From assembly GCF_007997015.1 (NCBI RefSeq), contig NZ_VOSM01000001.1:248001-312000 (forward strand): a DNA stretch of 64,000 bases. Direction: 5' to 3'. Below, in pieces: positions 44,460-53,517 of the stretch (positions are counted from its first letter, which is position 1; the number at the start of each line of letters is the position of its first letter). The notes beneath the pieces are model-generated. The model was given only the letters and a program-made list of their open reading frames with translations. It was not told the origin of the DNA and made no database searches. Both the position numbers and the translations under genes were made by a program. This DNA is from Lujinxingia vulgaris (GTDB taxonomy: Bacteria > Myxococcota_A > Bradymonadia > Bradymonadales > Bradymonadaceae).

Positions 44460-45344
44460 TCAATCGGCAATAAATACCGTCTGGTAGGGCTCGCAATACC
44501 GAAACCCCACGCGCCGGTAAACCCGGCAGGCCGCCTCATTGCTCTCGTTGACGTAGAGGGTGATACGCGGAAGTCCCTGGGCGAAGAGCAGGGCGCAGAG
44601 GTCGCGCATCGCCCGGGTGGCGATGCCCTGATTGCGGTGCAAGGGGTCGGTGTACACCCCCGAGATCTGCGCGCCGAGTGAGCCCCGGGTGGAGATGTCG
44701 GCCTTAAAAAGCAGGCGACGATCGTCAAACCAGCTGAAGGTGCGACCGTTCTCAATGCGGTAGCGCACATGCCTGCGAAAGCCCTCCGGGTCGCGCTCCA
44801 GGGGATCTTCGAGCGTCTCCTCGCGGTGCATGCGCGCGCTTGCCAGAAAGATCGCCTCAAGCTCATCCTGGCGAGCGCGACGCAGGCCGGAGGGCTCGCC
44901 GCCACCGGCCAGCTCGGCCGGTGTGAGCACATAGAGCTGCTGGTGCTGAATCAGACGCGCCTGAACGCTCGACTCCGCGCTGTACGTCCTCCAGAACGCT
45001 TCCGCGCAGGCGCGGCGAGAGACGATGTGCTGAAAGTAGGTGCCCCGGCGCAGAAAGAACGCGCCGAACTCACTGCATCGCGAGGGATCGTGAGCTTCCA
45101 CCATCACCAGCCGCCCGGCCAGATCGAGGGCGGCGGCCTGTAACTCTCGCTCGGCGTCGAAGAGTCCCCAGAAGGTGAACTGGCCGCGGGCATGCGCCTC
45201 AACCCCGTGACTCTCCAGCCAGCAGAGCTGAAAGAGGTTGGCCTCCACACGCGTGTCGTACAAACGCGTCAGCGCCCGCCGATGCCGGTTTTGCAGCTCG
45301 ACGGGCGCTGAGAGCGGTGCCTCGTTGGCGGGGTGTGTCGCCAT
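44460..45344 (-). CDS. GNAT family N-acetyltransferase
   Basis: This 294-residue protein has an N-terminal domain (about 1-150) of unknown specificity and a C-terminal GNAT domain with the acetyl-CoA loop GVYTDPLHRNQGIATRAM and the later VNESNEAACRVYRRVGFRY, as in DUF4081-type GNAT enzymes. ATG 45344 is the best start. It is an isolated gene with no operon partner obvious; the coiled-coil gene 45357-46139 ends 12 bases upstream and could precede it in the same transcript. The substrate amine is not inferable. Confidence 0.85.
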   Translation of the reverse strand: MATHPANEAPLSAPVELQNRHRRALTRLYDTRVEANLFQLCWLESHGVEAHARGQFTFWGLFDAERELQAAALDLAGRLVMVEAHDPSRCSEFGAFFLRRGTYFQHIVSRRACAEAFWRTYSAESSVQARLIQHQQLYVLTPAELAGGGEPSGLRRARQDELEAIFLASARMHREETLEDPLERDPEGFRRHVRYRIENGRTFSWFDDRRLLFKADISTRGSLGAQISGVYTDPLHRNQGIATRAMRDLCALLFAQGLPRITLYVNESNEAACRVYRRVGFRYCEPYQTVFIAD

Positions 45345-45356
45345 CAACTTGCCTGC

Positions 45357-46139
45357 TTAGAAACCACCGCCGAAGGGATCGAAGTCCAGATCGATGTCGA
45401 GCTTTTTCTTCTTCTCGGTCTTCTTGGTGGTGGAGCGGGCCGGACGCGAGCGACTGGAGGACGAGCTCGATGCGGAGCTGCGTCGCGAGGAGCTGCGGCG
45501 CGCGGCGGGTTCGGGCTCCGGCTCCGGCTCGGCTTCGGGGATGGGGTTAAAGCCCAGCTCCACCACGCTGACCTGGGTCTCCGAGGGGCTGTAGACGGCC
45601 TTGGGGTAGGTGGTGTTATCGACCTGGTAGCCGGCCGGCATCAGCAAAAAGGCCACCACACCCGCGCCAATCACCGCGACGACCAGCGCCGCGAGCACCA
45701 TGAGCTGAGTGCTGTTGGACTTGGCCGGAGCGGCCCCCTCGGGCTGCGTGGCCTGCACCTGAGCAGGCTGCGCCACAGCGGCGGCCTGGGCCACCGGCGG
45801 CTGCGCGGCGGCCTCAGGAGGGGCTTCTTTCTTGAGCTCTTCGGGCGGCTCCCACTGCCCGCTCTCTTTGAGCTCTTCGATGCGCAGCGCCTCGATCTTC
45901 TGGGTGCGGCGCTTCTCAACTTCTTCCAGGCGGCTCTTCTCGGCGGAGAGTCGGGCCTCGGCCTCGGCGCGCCGGCGCGCATCTTCTTCTTCTTTGCGGC
46001 GGCGCTCTTCCTCTTCGCGCGCGGCCATCTCGGCGGCGATGCGTTGCTGCTCGAGCTCGGCCTCGGTGGCCGTCTCATCTAAAATCCCTGCGAGCAGATC
46101 GCCGGCGTCGTCGTCGCTGGCCCACTTTTGATTCGCCAC
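45357..46139 (-). CDS. Coiled-coil membrane protein with acidic/basic tail
   Basis: The 260-residue protein starts with a GTG (VANQKWASDDD) after GAGGAGAGAG. Residues 35-95 are a charged coiled coil (EEEERRRKEEEDARRRAEAE), then an Ala/Gln/Pro linker, one transmembrane helix (VLAALVVAVIGAGVVAFLLM at about 155-175) and an exported part with EPEPEPEP, a Ser-Arg-rich stretch and the end DIDLDFDPFGGGF. I do not recognise the family. It lies 161 bases downstream of the FHA kinase gene, reading in the same direction, with its own promoter. Confidence 0.75.
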   Translation of the reverse strand: MANQKWASDDDAGDLLAGILDETATEAELEQQRIAAEMAAREEEERRRKEEEDARRRAEAEARLSAEKSRLEEVEKRRTQKIEALRIEELKESGQWEPPEELKKEAPPEAAAQPPVAQAAAVAQPAQVQATQPEGAAPAKSNSTQLMVLAALVVAVIGAGVVAFLLMPAGYQVDNTTYPKAVYSPSETQVSVVELGFNPIPEAEPEPEPEPAARRSSSRRSSASSSSSSRSRPARSTTKKTEKKKKLDIDLDFDPFGGGF

Positions 46140-46220
46140 GGTCTCTCTCCTCAAACTCTCGGCCCAAAGCCGATCCACGTGAAGCTCAACAGGCGCCTCA
46201 CATCAAGCGCAAGCCCCTTG

Positions 46221-46249
46221 AGTATAGTGGCCGCAGCCGGGGGCGACAA
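46221..46249 (-). promoter_or_regulatory. Sigma70-type promoter of the coiled-coil gene
   Basis: On the minus strand TTGTCG (46244-46249), 17 bases, TATACT (46221-46226). This would start the transcript about 75 bases before the GTG at 46139. Confidence 0.6.
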
Positions 46250-46300
46250 CCACGCATCCTCCCCGCGCTACAACCTGCAACGTGCGTAGAAAAACCACGC

Positions 46301-47545
46301 TCAGCTGCGTGTGTTAACCCGGAAGCGAAAAGGCCAACGCTCGGCCAGCGTGAACACCTCATCGTTGCGCAGCACGTGGCGCGCGATCTCCCGATCGTCA
46401 ACACGGGTGCCCGTCGGGCTGAGAAGATCGATGAGCAGCACCTCGCCAATCTCCAGCGGCAGGATCATCACATGCTCCGGAGCTACCGCGTCGTCGGGGA
46501 TCACCACGTCGCAGCGCCCCGGGTGCCGGCCAATCTTCAGCCCGGCGCGGCGCAGAAGAATGCGCCCGGGAACAAGTCTCCCGGAGAGATCTTCAAGATA
46601 GCCAAAGGCGCGCGGCTCCGGCAGCGGCGAGGGCTCCGTGGGTTCAAAGCAGCGCGGATCGCCGCCGCGGGAGCGGCTCGCTGCGGCGGGACCGGCGTCT
46701 TCGGCGCGATCGCGCAAGATCGCCACCCGGCAGCGGCTCAGCGCGGCCTCCATCTCGCCGGCCGAGTAATAGCGCTCGTCGGGCTCTTTAAAGAGCGAGC
46801 GCATCACCACCTCAACCAGGCAGTCGGGAAGATCGTCGCGCAGGGTGCGCGGATCGGCGGGCTGCTCCTGCTCAATGCGCTTCATCAGCGGGTAGCCCTC
46901 ATCGCCATCAAAGGGCACCTCGCCAGTGATCATCTCGTAGAGGGTGACGCCCAGGCTGTAGAGGTCGGCGCGGTGGTCGACGGTGCGCGGGCTGGTGAGC
47001 TGCTCCGGCGCCATATAGACCATGGTGCCCACCAGGTCGCGCGACTCGGTCACGCGGGCGTTTTTGCTGCCCACTTCGGCACGTGCCACCCCGAAGTCGG
47101 CGATTTTTACGCGACCCTCGGGGGTGACCATGATGTTTTCGCTCTTGATGTCGCGATGCACCACCCCGTGATGGTGGGCGTAGGCCAGAGCATCGAGGGC
47201 CTGAATGGCGATGTCGATGGCCACCAGCGGATCGACCACCTCGACCTCCTCATCGAGGATGTCGGCGATGGCGCGGCCGGGCACAAACTCCAGCACCATG
47301 GCCGGGCGGCCCTTGACCACCAGCGGCTCATAACAGGTCACAATGCCCGGATGCTGGCGCCCGAGCATGTTCTGAATGCGCGCTTCCTGGTGCATGCGGT
47401 AGACGAGCACCTCGTCGCGGGCGCTCTCTTCGCTGAGCACCTTGATGGCTACCGGCATGCCCGTGGGCCGGTAGACCCCGCGGTAGACCGTCGCCATGCC
47501 TCCGCGTGCCAGGACGCGGCCGATTCTGTAGTTGCCGATGATCAC
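46301..47545 (-). CDS. Ser/Thr protein kinase with C-terminal FHA domain
   Basis: This 414-residue soluble kinase has the domain at about residues 1-265: ARGGMATVYRG loop, K35 (VAIK), HRDIKSEN (D132) and DFG at D150. Unlike the other kinases here it lacks a membrane anchor and ends in an FHA-like phosphopeptide-binding domain at about 325-410 (GRHPGRCDVVIPDDAVAPEH, LLSPTGTRVDDREI). A GTG start (VIIGNYRIG) following CAGGGAA is preferred because the frame further up is unlikely to be coding. FHA fusion suggests it reads phosphothreonine on partners or on itself. Confidence 0.9.
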   Translation of the reverse strand: MIIGNYRIGRVLARGGMATVYRGVYRPTGMPVAIKVLSEESARDEVLVYRMHQEARIQNMLGRQHPGIVTCYEPLVVKGRPAMVLEFVPGRAIADILDEEVEVVDPLVAIDIAIQALDALAYAHHHGVVHRDIKSENIMVTPEGRVKIADFGVARAEVGSKNARVTESRDLVGTMVYMAPEQLTSPRTVDHRADLYSLGVTLYEMITGEVPFDGDEGYPLMKRIEQEQPADPRTLRDDLPDCLVEVVMRSLFKEPDERYYSAGEMEAALSRCRVAILRDRAEDAGPAAASRSRGGDPRCFEPTEPSPLPEPRAFGYLEDLSGRLVPGRILLRRAGLKIGRHPGRCDVVIPDDAVAPEHVMILPLEIGEVLLIDLLSPTGTRVDDREIARHVLRNDEVFTLAERWPFRFRVNTRS

Positions 47546-47693
47546 GGCGGGTTCCCTGAAAAAAGAGGTCGCTTCGCAGGTGGGGGACCTGAGCCGACAG
47601 TATGCACGCCGCGCGCGATCTTGGCGATGCTCATTGTAGCCCCGTGACGGAGAGGCCGGGCCGATGATGCCACCTCCCAACTAATCGTCGTCC

Positions 47694-47702
47694 GGGGGGG
47701 GG
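47694..47702. repeat. Run of nine G bases in a divergent intergenic region
   Basis: Nine consecutive Gs lie about 150 bases upstream of both the FHA kinase and the Ala/Glu lipoprotein promoters. Homopolymer tracts of this kind can slip. Confidence 0.6.
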
Positions 47703-47745
47703 CGCGCAGGACCAGAGAGGTGCCGCCACCCGTCGGGAGGTTTTC

Positions 47746-47774
47746 TTGACAGCTTGCGTCATTCAGCTTATTCC
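47746..47774 (+). promoter_or_regulatory. Promoter of the Ala/Glu-rich lipoprotein gene
   Basis: TTGACA (47746-47751), 17 bases, TATTCC (47769-47774). The -35 is perfect, the -10 weak. A leader of about 75 bases follows. Confidence 0.5.
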
Positions 47775-47855
47775 CGAGAAGTAGGCGTTTTTACAGCAGG
47801 TGCTGTGAAGACGAGATCGCAGAGTCGTAAAAAGAAAAGAAAGAAGAGGTCGCAC

Positions 47856-48104
47856 ATGTTCCGTCTTGTTGCCCTGATGTTCATCGCAATGTTCGCTTTC
47901 ACCGCCTGTGAAGAGCCCGCTCCGGCCGAAGAAGCCGCTCCGGCCGAAGAAGCTGCCGAAGCCGTCGAAGAGACCGCTGAGGCCGCCGAAGAGGCGACCG
48001 AAGAAGCTGCGGCTGAGACCGAAGAAGCTGCTGAAGAAGTCGCCGAAGGTGCCGAAGAGGCCGCCGAAGGCGCTGAGGAAGCTGTGGAAGAAGCCGCCGA
48101 GTAA
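47856..48104 (+). CDS. Small lipoprotein made of Ala/Glu repeats
   Basis: The 82-residue product has a lipoprotein signal (LMFIAMFAFTAC) and then only Ala, Glu, Val, Thr, Gly and Pro in an almost periodic pattern such as AEEAAEAVEE and AEEATEEAA. It should be a single very acidic helix fixed to the outer membrane, in shape like Lpp but without its Lys end. The DNA repeats GAAGAAGCC-like units, so it may change length. It has its own promoter and terminator, so it is probably well expressed. AAGAAGAGGTCGCAC precedes the ATG. Confidence 0.8.
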   Translation: MFRLVALMFIAMFAFTACEEPAPAEEAAPAEEAAEAVEETAEAAEEATEEAAAETEEAAEEVAEGAEEAAEGAEEAVEEAAE

Positions 48105-48151
48105 GGTGGCAGCGTGTCGGATGCCTGAAGGGTGTCCGATGCTCTTCCAAC

Positions 48152-48187
48152 AAAAAAGCCGACCGGGTTTTCCCGGTCGGCTTTTTT
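48152..48187 (+). terminator. Rho-independent terminator of the Ala/Glu lipoprotein
   Basis: AAAAAAGCCGACCGGG, loop TTTT, CCCGGTCGGCTTTTTT: a perfect stem with A and T tracts, serving also the leftward antiporter gene. Confidence 0.95.
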
Positions 48188-48212
48188 ATGTCCTGGGCCG
48201 GCCGCTCAATGA

Positions 48213-49370
48213 TCAGTCTGCGGAAGCGCTGGCCTGCTCGGCTTCCGCGCGTCGTTTCATAAAGCGCCACTCGCGCAGCCCCAGCACGCCGAGCGTCAGC
48301 AGCACCAGCGGCCCGATAAAGCCAAAGGCGGCAACTTTGAAGTCGGCGGCATAAGACTGCTCGGTGGCTGTGAAGACCACATAGAGCACAAAGGCCAGGT
48401 AGAAGGCCATAAACACCACCCCCTCCCAGCGATCGACGCGCTTCGAGGTGAAGACGATCGGCAGGCAGGCCACCGCCACGGCCACCATCAAGGGCAGGTC
48501 GAAGGCCAGGGAGGCCGCCGCCACACTTAAGCCCTGCGGGCTTACCACCCCGGCCGCACCCAGCACCGCGAGCAGGTTAAAGATGTTGGAGCCGATGACG
48601 TTGCCCACGGCCAGGTCGCGCTGGCCGCGCAGCCCGGCGAGCACCGAGGTGGCGACTTCTGGCAATGAGGTGCCGGCGGCCACCAAAGTCAGCCCGACCA
48701 CAAGCTCACTCACTCCCAATCCCAGCGCGATGGTTTTTGCTCCGTCGACAAGCCAACCCGCTCCCAGAACAAGCAATCCCACGCCGGCCGGGATCATCGC
48801 TACCTGTAAAAGACGCGCTTTCCAGGTGGCGCCACCAACCGGATCTTCGGGCGACGTGGATCCTTCGGATGCCGCGTGTTCGGCGGCCGCCTCGACGAGC
48901 GCGGCATCGAGAGGTTCAGGATTGGCGCGGGCTTCCAGGAGCAGTGCGACGATGTAGGCGACAAGCCCGCCGCAGAGCGCGACGGCCTCCATGCGCACAA
49001 GGACGCCGTCGCGGGCCATCCACCACACCAGCGCCGAGGCGGCGATCATCACCGGCACGTCGCGGCGCACAATCGCGTTGTGCACCACCAGGGGCGTGAT
49101 GATCGCCGAGAGCCCCAGGATAAAGAGTACGTTGAAGATGTTGGATCCGATGACGTTGCCGAGCGCCAGATCGCCTGTGCCGCCGAGCGCTGCGCCCACA
49201 CTCACCGCGATCTCCGGGGCGCTGGTGCCCAGCGCCACCACGGTCAGCCCCACCACCAGGGGAGTGATCCCCATCGCCAGCGCCAAGCCCGAGGCTCCGC
49301 GCACGAGCACCTCGGCGCCGAGCATCAGCACCACAAACCCCACAAGCACAAGCCCGACCGCGATCAACAT
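48213..49370 (-). CDS. Calcium/sodium antiporter (CaCA family, YrbG-like)
   Basis: This 385-residue inner-membrane protein has about ten hydrophobic segments in two related halves. Each half carries the alpha-repeat signature: VVALGTSAPEIAVSVGAAL with GNVIGSNIFNVLFILG, and LVAAGTSLPEVATSVLAGL with GNVIGSNIFNLLAVLG. It should exchange Ca2+ for Na+ (or H+). The start is the ATG of MLIAVGLVLVGF; the ribosome site is AAGGTGA. The frame is open 106 codons further up, but these residues have no membrane character. Confidence 0.92.
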   Translation of the reverse strand: MLIAVGLVLVGFVVLMLGAEVLVRGASGLALAMGITPLVVGLTVVALGTSAPEIAVSVGAALGGTGDLALGNVIGSNIFNVLFILGLSAIITPLVVHNAIVRRDVPVMIAASALVWWMARDGVLVRMEAVALCGGLVAYIVALLLEARANPEPLDAALVEAAAEHAASEGSTSPEDPVGGATWKARLLQVAMIPAGVGLLVLGAGWLVDGAKTIALGLGVSELVVGLTLVAAGTSLPEVATSVLAGLRGQRDLAVGNVIGSNIFNLLAVLGAAGVVSPQGLSVAAASLAFDLPLMVAVAVACLPIVFTSKRVDRWEGVVFMAFYLAFVLYVVFTATEQSYAADFKVAAFGFIGPLVLLTLGVLGLREWRFMKRRAEAEQASASAD

Positions 49371-49527
49371 AGCTTTCACCTTGACGACACAACGAGGAAG
49401 TTGGCGCGGCGGTTGCGTTTCACCGCCGCGCTGAGGCATTTTGGCCGCGCCCCGGGCAGCGCACCTTGATTCGCGCGATGAGCACCCGGATGGACTCACC
49501 GACCGACTTACCCACGATAAAGATCTT

Positions 49528-51060
49528 ATGACCGATACCACGCAGGAAGGCGCGCCCTCGCAGGCGCTCAGTTTTGAACTTAAATGCACCGACGGGCGCG
49601 CGCGCCGGGGGCGAGTGACCGTGACCCACGGAAGCTTCGAGACGCCGGCGTTTATGCCCGTGGGCACGCGCGGCACGGTCAAGGGCATGACGCCCCGCGA
49701 TCTTCGGGAGACCGGCGCCGAGATTTGTCTGGGAAATACCTACCACCTCAACATCGCGCCGGGTGGAAAGATCGTCAAGAAGCTCGGCGGTCTTCACGGC
49801 ATGATGGGCTGGGATGCGCCCATTCTCACCGACTCCGGCGGCTTCCAGGTCTTCTCGCTGCCCAAGCTCGAGATCGAGGAAGAGGGCGTAACCTTTGCGT
49901 TCAAAAAAGGCGGCAAAGCCATTCAGCTGACGCCCGAACGCAGCATGCAGATTCAGGAGGCGCTCGGAGCCGACATCATCATGGCTTTTGACCATGTGGT
50001 CGCTCACCCCGCTCCCTACCAGCTGGCCGAGGAGGCGGTGTACCGCACCTCGCGCTGGCTGGAGCGCTGCCGCAAGGCGCACACCCGCACCGACCAGGCG
50101 CTCTTCGGGATTGTGCAGGGCTCGACCTTCCCCAACCTGCGCCGTCTTTCGGTGGAGCTTATCTGCTCGCAGGACCTGCCCGGCTACGCCATCGGCGGGC
50201 TCTCGGTGGGGGAGGGCCACCAGCTGATGATGGACACCATCGATCAGACAGAGCCCTTTATGCCGGCCGAAAAACCGCGCTACCTGATGGGCGTGGGCTA
50301 CCCCGAAGATCTGGTGGAGGCGGTGGCCCGCGGCGTCGATATGTTTGACTGCGTGCTTCCCAGCCGCCTGGCGCGCTCGGGCATCATCTTTACGCGTCAC
50401 GGGCGCTACCGGGTGACCAAGGGGCGCTACAAGGCCGATAAGTTCCCGCTGGATACCAACTGCAACTGCTACGCCTGCCGCAACTTCAGCCGCGCCTACG
50501 TCAACCACCTGATCAACTCCAAAGAGATCCTGGGCTCGGTGCTGGCCACCCTGCACAACATCACCTTTTACCAGGATCTGATGCGGGCGATGCGTCAGGC
50601 CATCGAAGAGGGGCGCTTTGAGAGTTTTCGGCGCGCCTTCCTCGACGAATATCTTTCGGACGACCGCAAAGAAGAGCTCGACCTGGAGGAGGTGCTCGGC
50701 ACGAGCGAGCACGACGCCGACGATCTTCCCTGGAAGACCACCCACTCGGTGGTTCCACCCACCACCGTCGAGGAGAACCGCCGGCGCTCTCGCCGCGACG
50801 CCGAGGTCAGCGCCCCGGAGGAGCGGATGAAGGAGCATAAACGCGCCTCCAAAGGCGGTGCTCGCAAGGGCTCCAAAGCCGGAGCGAAGGGCCAGGGCAA
50901 AGCCCGCCGCGCCTCTTCGGGACGCTCACAGAAGTCCTCAAAGTCTTCGAAATCCGGCAGGTCGAAGTCGGGTGGCAAGGGCTCGGGGAGCTCGTCGAAG
51001 TTTGCGAAGTCTAAGAGTTCCAAAAACTCCAAAAACTCCGGGTCGGGTAAGCCCAAATAA
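49528..51060 (+). CDS. tgt: Queuine tRNA-ribosyltransferase with a long basic Ser/Lys tail
   Basis: Tgt swaps G34 of tRNAs with GUN anticodons for the queuine precursor. The first 378 residues are a complete enzyme: AFMPVGTRGTVKGM, active-site ILTDSGGFQVFSL, nucleophile region FDCVLPSRLARSG and the zinc motif CNCYACRNFSRAYVNH. The usual length is about 375, yet here 130 more residues follow, ending in runs of Ser, Lys and Gly (KSSKSSKSGRSKSGGKGSGS). These should be disordered and could bind RNA. The start is the ATG after AGATCTT; the ribosome site is weak. queG lies at the left of the window. Confidence 0.95.
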   Translation: MTDTTQEGAPSQALSFELKCTDGRARRGRVTVTHGSFETPAFMPVGTRGTVKGMTPRDLRETGAEICLGNTYHLNIAPGGKIVKKLGGLHGMMGWDAPILTDSGGFQVFSLPKLEIEEEGVTFAFKKGGKAIQLTPERSMQIQEALGADIIMAFDHVVAHPAPYQLAEEAVYRTSRWLERCRKAHTRTDQALFGIVQGSTFPNLRRLSVELICSQDLPGYAIGGLSVGEGHQLMMDTIDQTEPFMPAEKPRYLMGVGYPEDLVEAVARGVDMFDCVLPSRLARSGIIFTRHGRYRVTKGRYKADKFPLDTNCNCYACRNFSRAYVNHLINSKEILGSVLATLHNITFYQDLMRAMRQAIEEGRFESFRRAFLDEYLSDDRKEELDLEEVLGTSEHDADDLPWKTTHSVVPPTTVEENRRRSRRDAEVSAPEERMKEHKRASKGGARKGSKAGAKGQGKARRASSGRSQKSSKSSKSGRSKSGGKGSGSSSKFAKSKSSKNSKNSGSGKPK

Positions 51061-51081
51061 TCGCGCGTAGAGCGTGTTAAA

Positions 51082-51110
51082 GAGGCCGCGCAGCAGGGGT
51101 GCGCGGCCTC
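51082..51110. terminator. Stem-loop downstream of tgt
   Basis: GAGGCCGCGCA, a seven-base loop, TGCGCGGCCTC: an 11-bp stem 22 bases after the tgt stop, no T tract. Confidence 0.5.
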
Positions 51111-51216
51111 ACTGCGTCTGGCCGCAGGGGTGTGGACGCCCGGCGCTCGGTGACGTTATTCACTGCGCTTTGTTTTAAGGGGCAGAGCGTGGGTCGGGGA
51201 GAATCGAAGCATAAGG

Positions 51217-53460
51217 ATGTTGGCTTTGAATGAGCACATCACAGCGAATCTGCAAAAATCGCGCGTCGCACAACGCTCGCAGCCCGGGCGTTTTGCCAGG
51301 TTGATCGGGCTGGCCCTCGTTGTTTGCGGCGTGGTTTTTGCCGCGCCGGTGATGGCGCAAGACGAGCCGCCGGCCGAGCTTGTGGCGGACTACCAACGCT
51401 GGCGCGCCGAGATCGAGACCGAGCCCGCCCGGGTGCTTGAGGAGCTTGAAGACGCCCCGAGTTTTGGGCCGGTGGAGGAGCTTCGCCAGCACCTGGTGGC
51501 AGACGCCGCCATCGCTGCGGGCCGACTCGATGTGGCGGTCGAAGCGCTGGCCTGGCTCTTTGATAACTCGCAGGACGGCACCGATCGTTTTGCGGCGGGC
51601 ATGGACCGGGCCGAGCTGTTGGTGCTCCTGGGCCGTGAGGACCAGGCTCGAGCGCAGCTCGACGACTTAGGAAGAGCGGAGCCCGAAGGGCGACGCGCGG
51701 ATTCGCGGCATCTGGCCGCGCGCCGCGCCCGGCTGCGCCATGATTTGGCCCTGGCCGCAGGCCAGGGTGAGGCGGCAAGCTCTTACGCGCGCGCGCTCCT
51801 GACGCGCTATCCGGCCGAAGATGCCACGCGCCGCCCGGGCTTAAGTGTGAGCGTCAACGAGCTTGATGACGCTGCTAAAGTGCGCCGCGGTCTGGCCCTC
51901 TATGAGGCCTGGGATTACGCGGAGGCCCGCACCGCGCTTGAACCTTTTGCCGATCACGACGAACACGCCGCCACCGTGCGCTGGCACCTGGCCGACATTG
52001 CGCTCAACCGCCTCCGCGACGATCCCGTACTCGCCGAAGAACTCTACGGCGAGCTCGCCGCCGGACGCACACGCTTCGCTGAAGCCGCACATTACCAGTA
52101 CGCCCGCGCCCAGATGCGCCAGGAGCGCTACGACGACGCCCTCGACACCCTGGAAGGCTACCAGGCCCGCTACCCCCGCGGCACCTGGTCGGAAGCGGTG
52201 GATTATTACCGCGGCTGGCTCCCCTACGATCACCGCGAGAATGAGCGGGCCATCAAGGGTTTTGAGCAGTACATCGACAAACGCGGCTACCGCACCGCGC
52301 GCTCCTCGCTGGTCATCGGGTTCTGGGCCTGGGCGCATATGCGCCAGCAGGAGTGGCAAAAAGCCATCGAGGTCTACGAGCGCCTGCACCGCTACGGAAA
52401 CATGCTCGTCGAGGGCAAGGCGCTCTACTGGCAGGCCTACGCCCACCTGCAGCTCGAGGAGCGTGAGGAGGCCATCGCCCGCCTCGATCGCCTGCGCCAG
52501 CGCTACCCGGTGACCTACTACGGGATGCTTGGCGAGCAGCTCCGCGCAATGATTGAGGGCAACGACCCCACCGCCTCAAAAGTGTGGTGGCCCGAAGGCG
52601 CGGGCAAGGCCGATGACAGCCCGCGGGTCGACATCGACGATCTTCCACTCAGCCGTCTCAGCCCCGCCGACCGGGAGCGCTGGCAGAAAGTGCGCTGGTT
52701 TGTGGCCTTCGGCGAGCCGGAGCGGGCGCGTGAGGCCTTTTTAGCGATGCGCCGCCGCGTCTTTGCTGCGGTGCCCGCCGGGCAGCAGCGCGAGTGGATT
52801 CACGCGCTCGGGCAGTACGTGGGCGACTACCACACGATGTGGAATGAGGTCACCGGTGGATCCATCTCGGCGATGCCGCGCCTTCCCGATACCGCCGCGC
52901 TGGAGACGGTGATGGCCTACCCGCGCGCTTACCGCCAGGTGGTGGAGACGGCCACCGCCGAGTTCGATCTTCCGCCGGAGCTGATGTGGGGCATCATGCG
53001 CCAGGAGTCGCGCTACCGCCCCGGCCAGATCTCGCACACCGACGCGGTGGGGGCCCTGCAGATGATCCCGGCCACCGCGCGCCGCATCGCCGAGGAGCTT
53101 CAGGTCGACTACAACGTGCGCACCTTCCACCGGCCGGAGGTCGGCTTTCGCTTCAGTGCGTTTTATATGCGCCGGCTCCTCGATGTCTTTGAGCAGCGCG
53201 TGGTCTTGATGGCCGGCGCCTACAACTCCGGTCCCGACGTCATCAAGCGCTGGGTGGAGAAGAACCCCGAGGGCGATTTTGCCGGGCTTATCGAGGAGTT
53301 CGAGTACAACGAGGGCCGCAACTACGCGCGCAAAGTCACCGAGCATATGCTGCGTTACCTCTACATCTACGAAGACGACGCCGAGCGACGCGGGATGTGG
53401 CTCGACCGGATGTTCCCGCTCGACCGGGCGATCGAGCTTCCGGATGATGTAGGTTATTAA
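51217..53460 (+). CDS. Soluble lytic murein transglycosylase (Slt70-like) with TPR superhelix
   Basis: This 747-residue periplasmic enzyme cuts peptidoglycan glycan strands to anhydro-muropeptides. It has a signal peptide (VVFAAPVMAQ) and a long helical/TPR region (about 40-560) like Slt70. The catalytic SLT domain near residue 590 has the Glu in MRQESRYRPG, followed by GALQMIPATARRIAEEL and the AYNSGP motif. The start at 51217 is in an odd ribosome context (AAGG touching the ATG). The frame reaches no other plausible Met that keeps the signal peptide. Confidence 0.92.
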   Translation: MLALNEHITANLQKSRVAQRSQPGRFARLIGLALVVCGVVFAAPVMAQDEPPAELVADYQRWRAEIETEPARVLEELEDAPSFGPVEELRQHLVADAAIAAGRLDVAVEALAWLFDNSQDGTDRFAAGMDRAELLVLLGREDQARAQLDDLGRAEPEGRRADSRHLAARRARLRHDLALAAGQGEAASSYARALLTRYPAEDATRRPGLSVSVNELDDAAKVRRGLALYEAWDYAEARTALEPFADHDEHAATVRWHLADIALNRLRDDPVLAEELYGELAAGRTRFAEAAHYQYARAQMRQERYDDALDTLEGYQARYPRGTWSEAVDYYRGWLPYDHRENERAIKGFEQYIDKRGYRTARSSLVIGFWAWAHMRQQEWQKAIEVYERLHRYGNMLVEGKALYWQAYAHLQLEEREEAIARLDRLRQRYPVTYYGMLGEQLRAMIEGNDPTASKVWWPEGAGKADDSPRVDIDDLPLSRLSPADRERWQKVRWFVAFGEPERAREAFLAMRRRVFAAVPAGQQREWIHALGQYVGDYHTMWNEVTGGSISAMPRLPDTAALETVMAYPRAYRQVVETATAEFDLPPELMWGIMRQESRYRPGQISHTDAVGALQMIPATARRIAEELQVDYNVRTFHRPEVGFRFSAFYMRRLLDVFEQRVVLMAGAYNSGPDVIKRWVEKNPEGDFAGLIEEFEYNEGRNYARKVTEHMLRYLYIYEDDAERRGMWLDRMFPLDRAIELPDDVGY

Positions 53461-53517
53461 TTCAATAGATTCAATGGCTTATGGTTTGCCTGTGAGGCTC
53501 GTTTGGACGCGGTGGAC

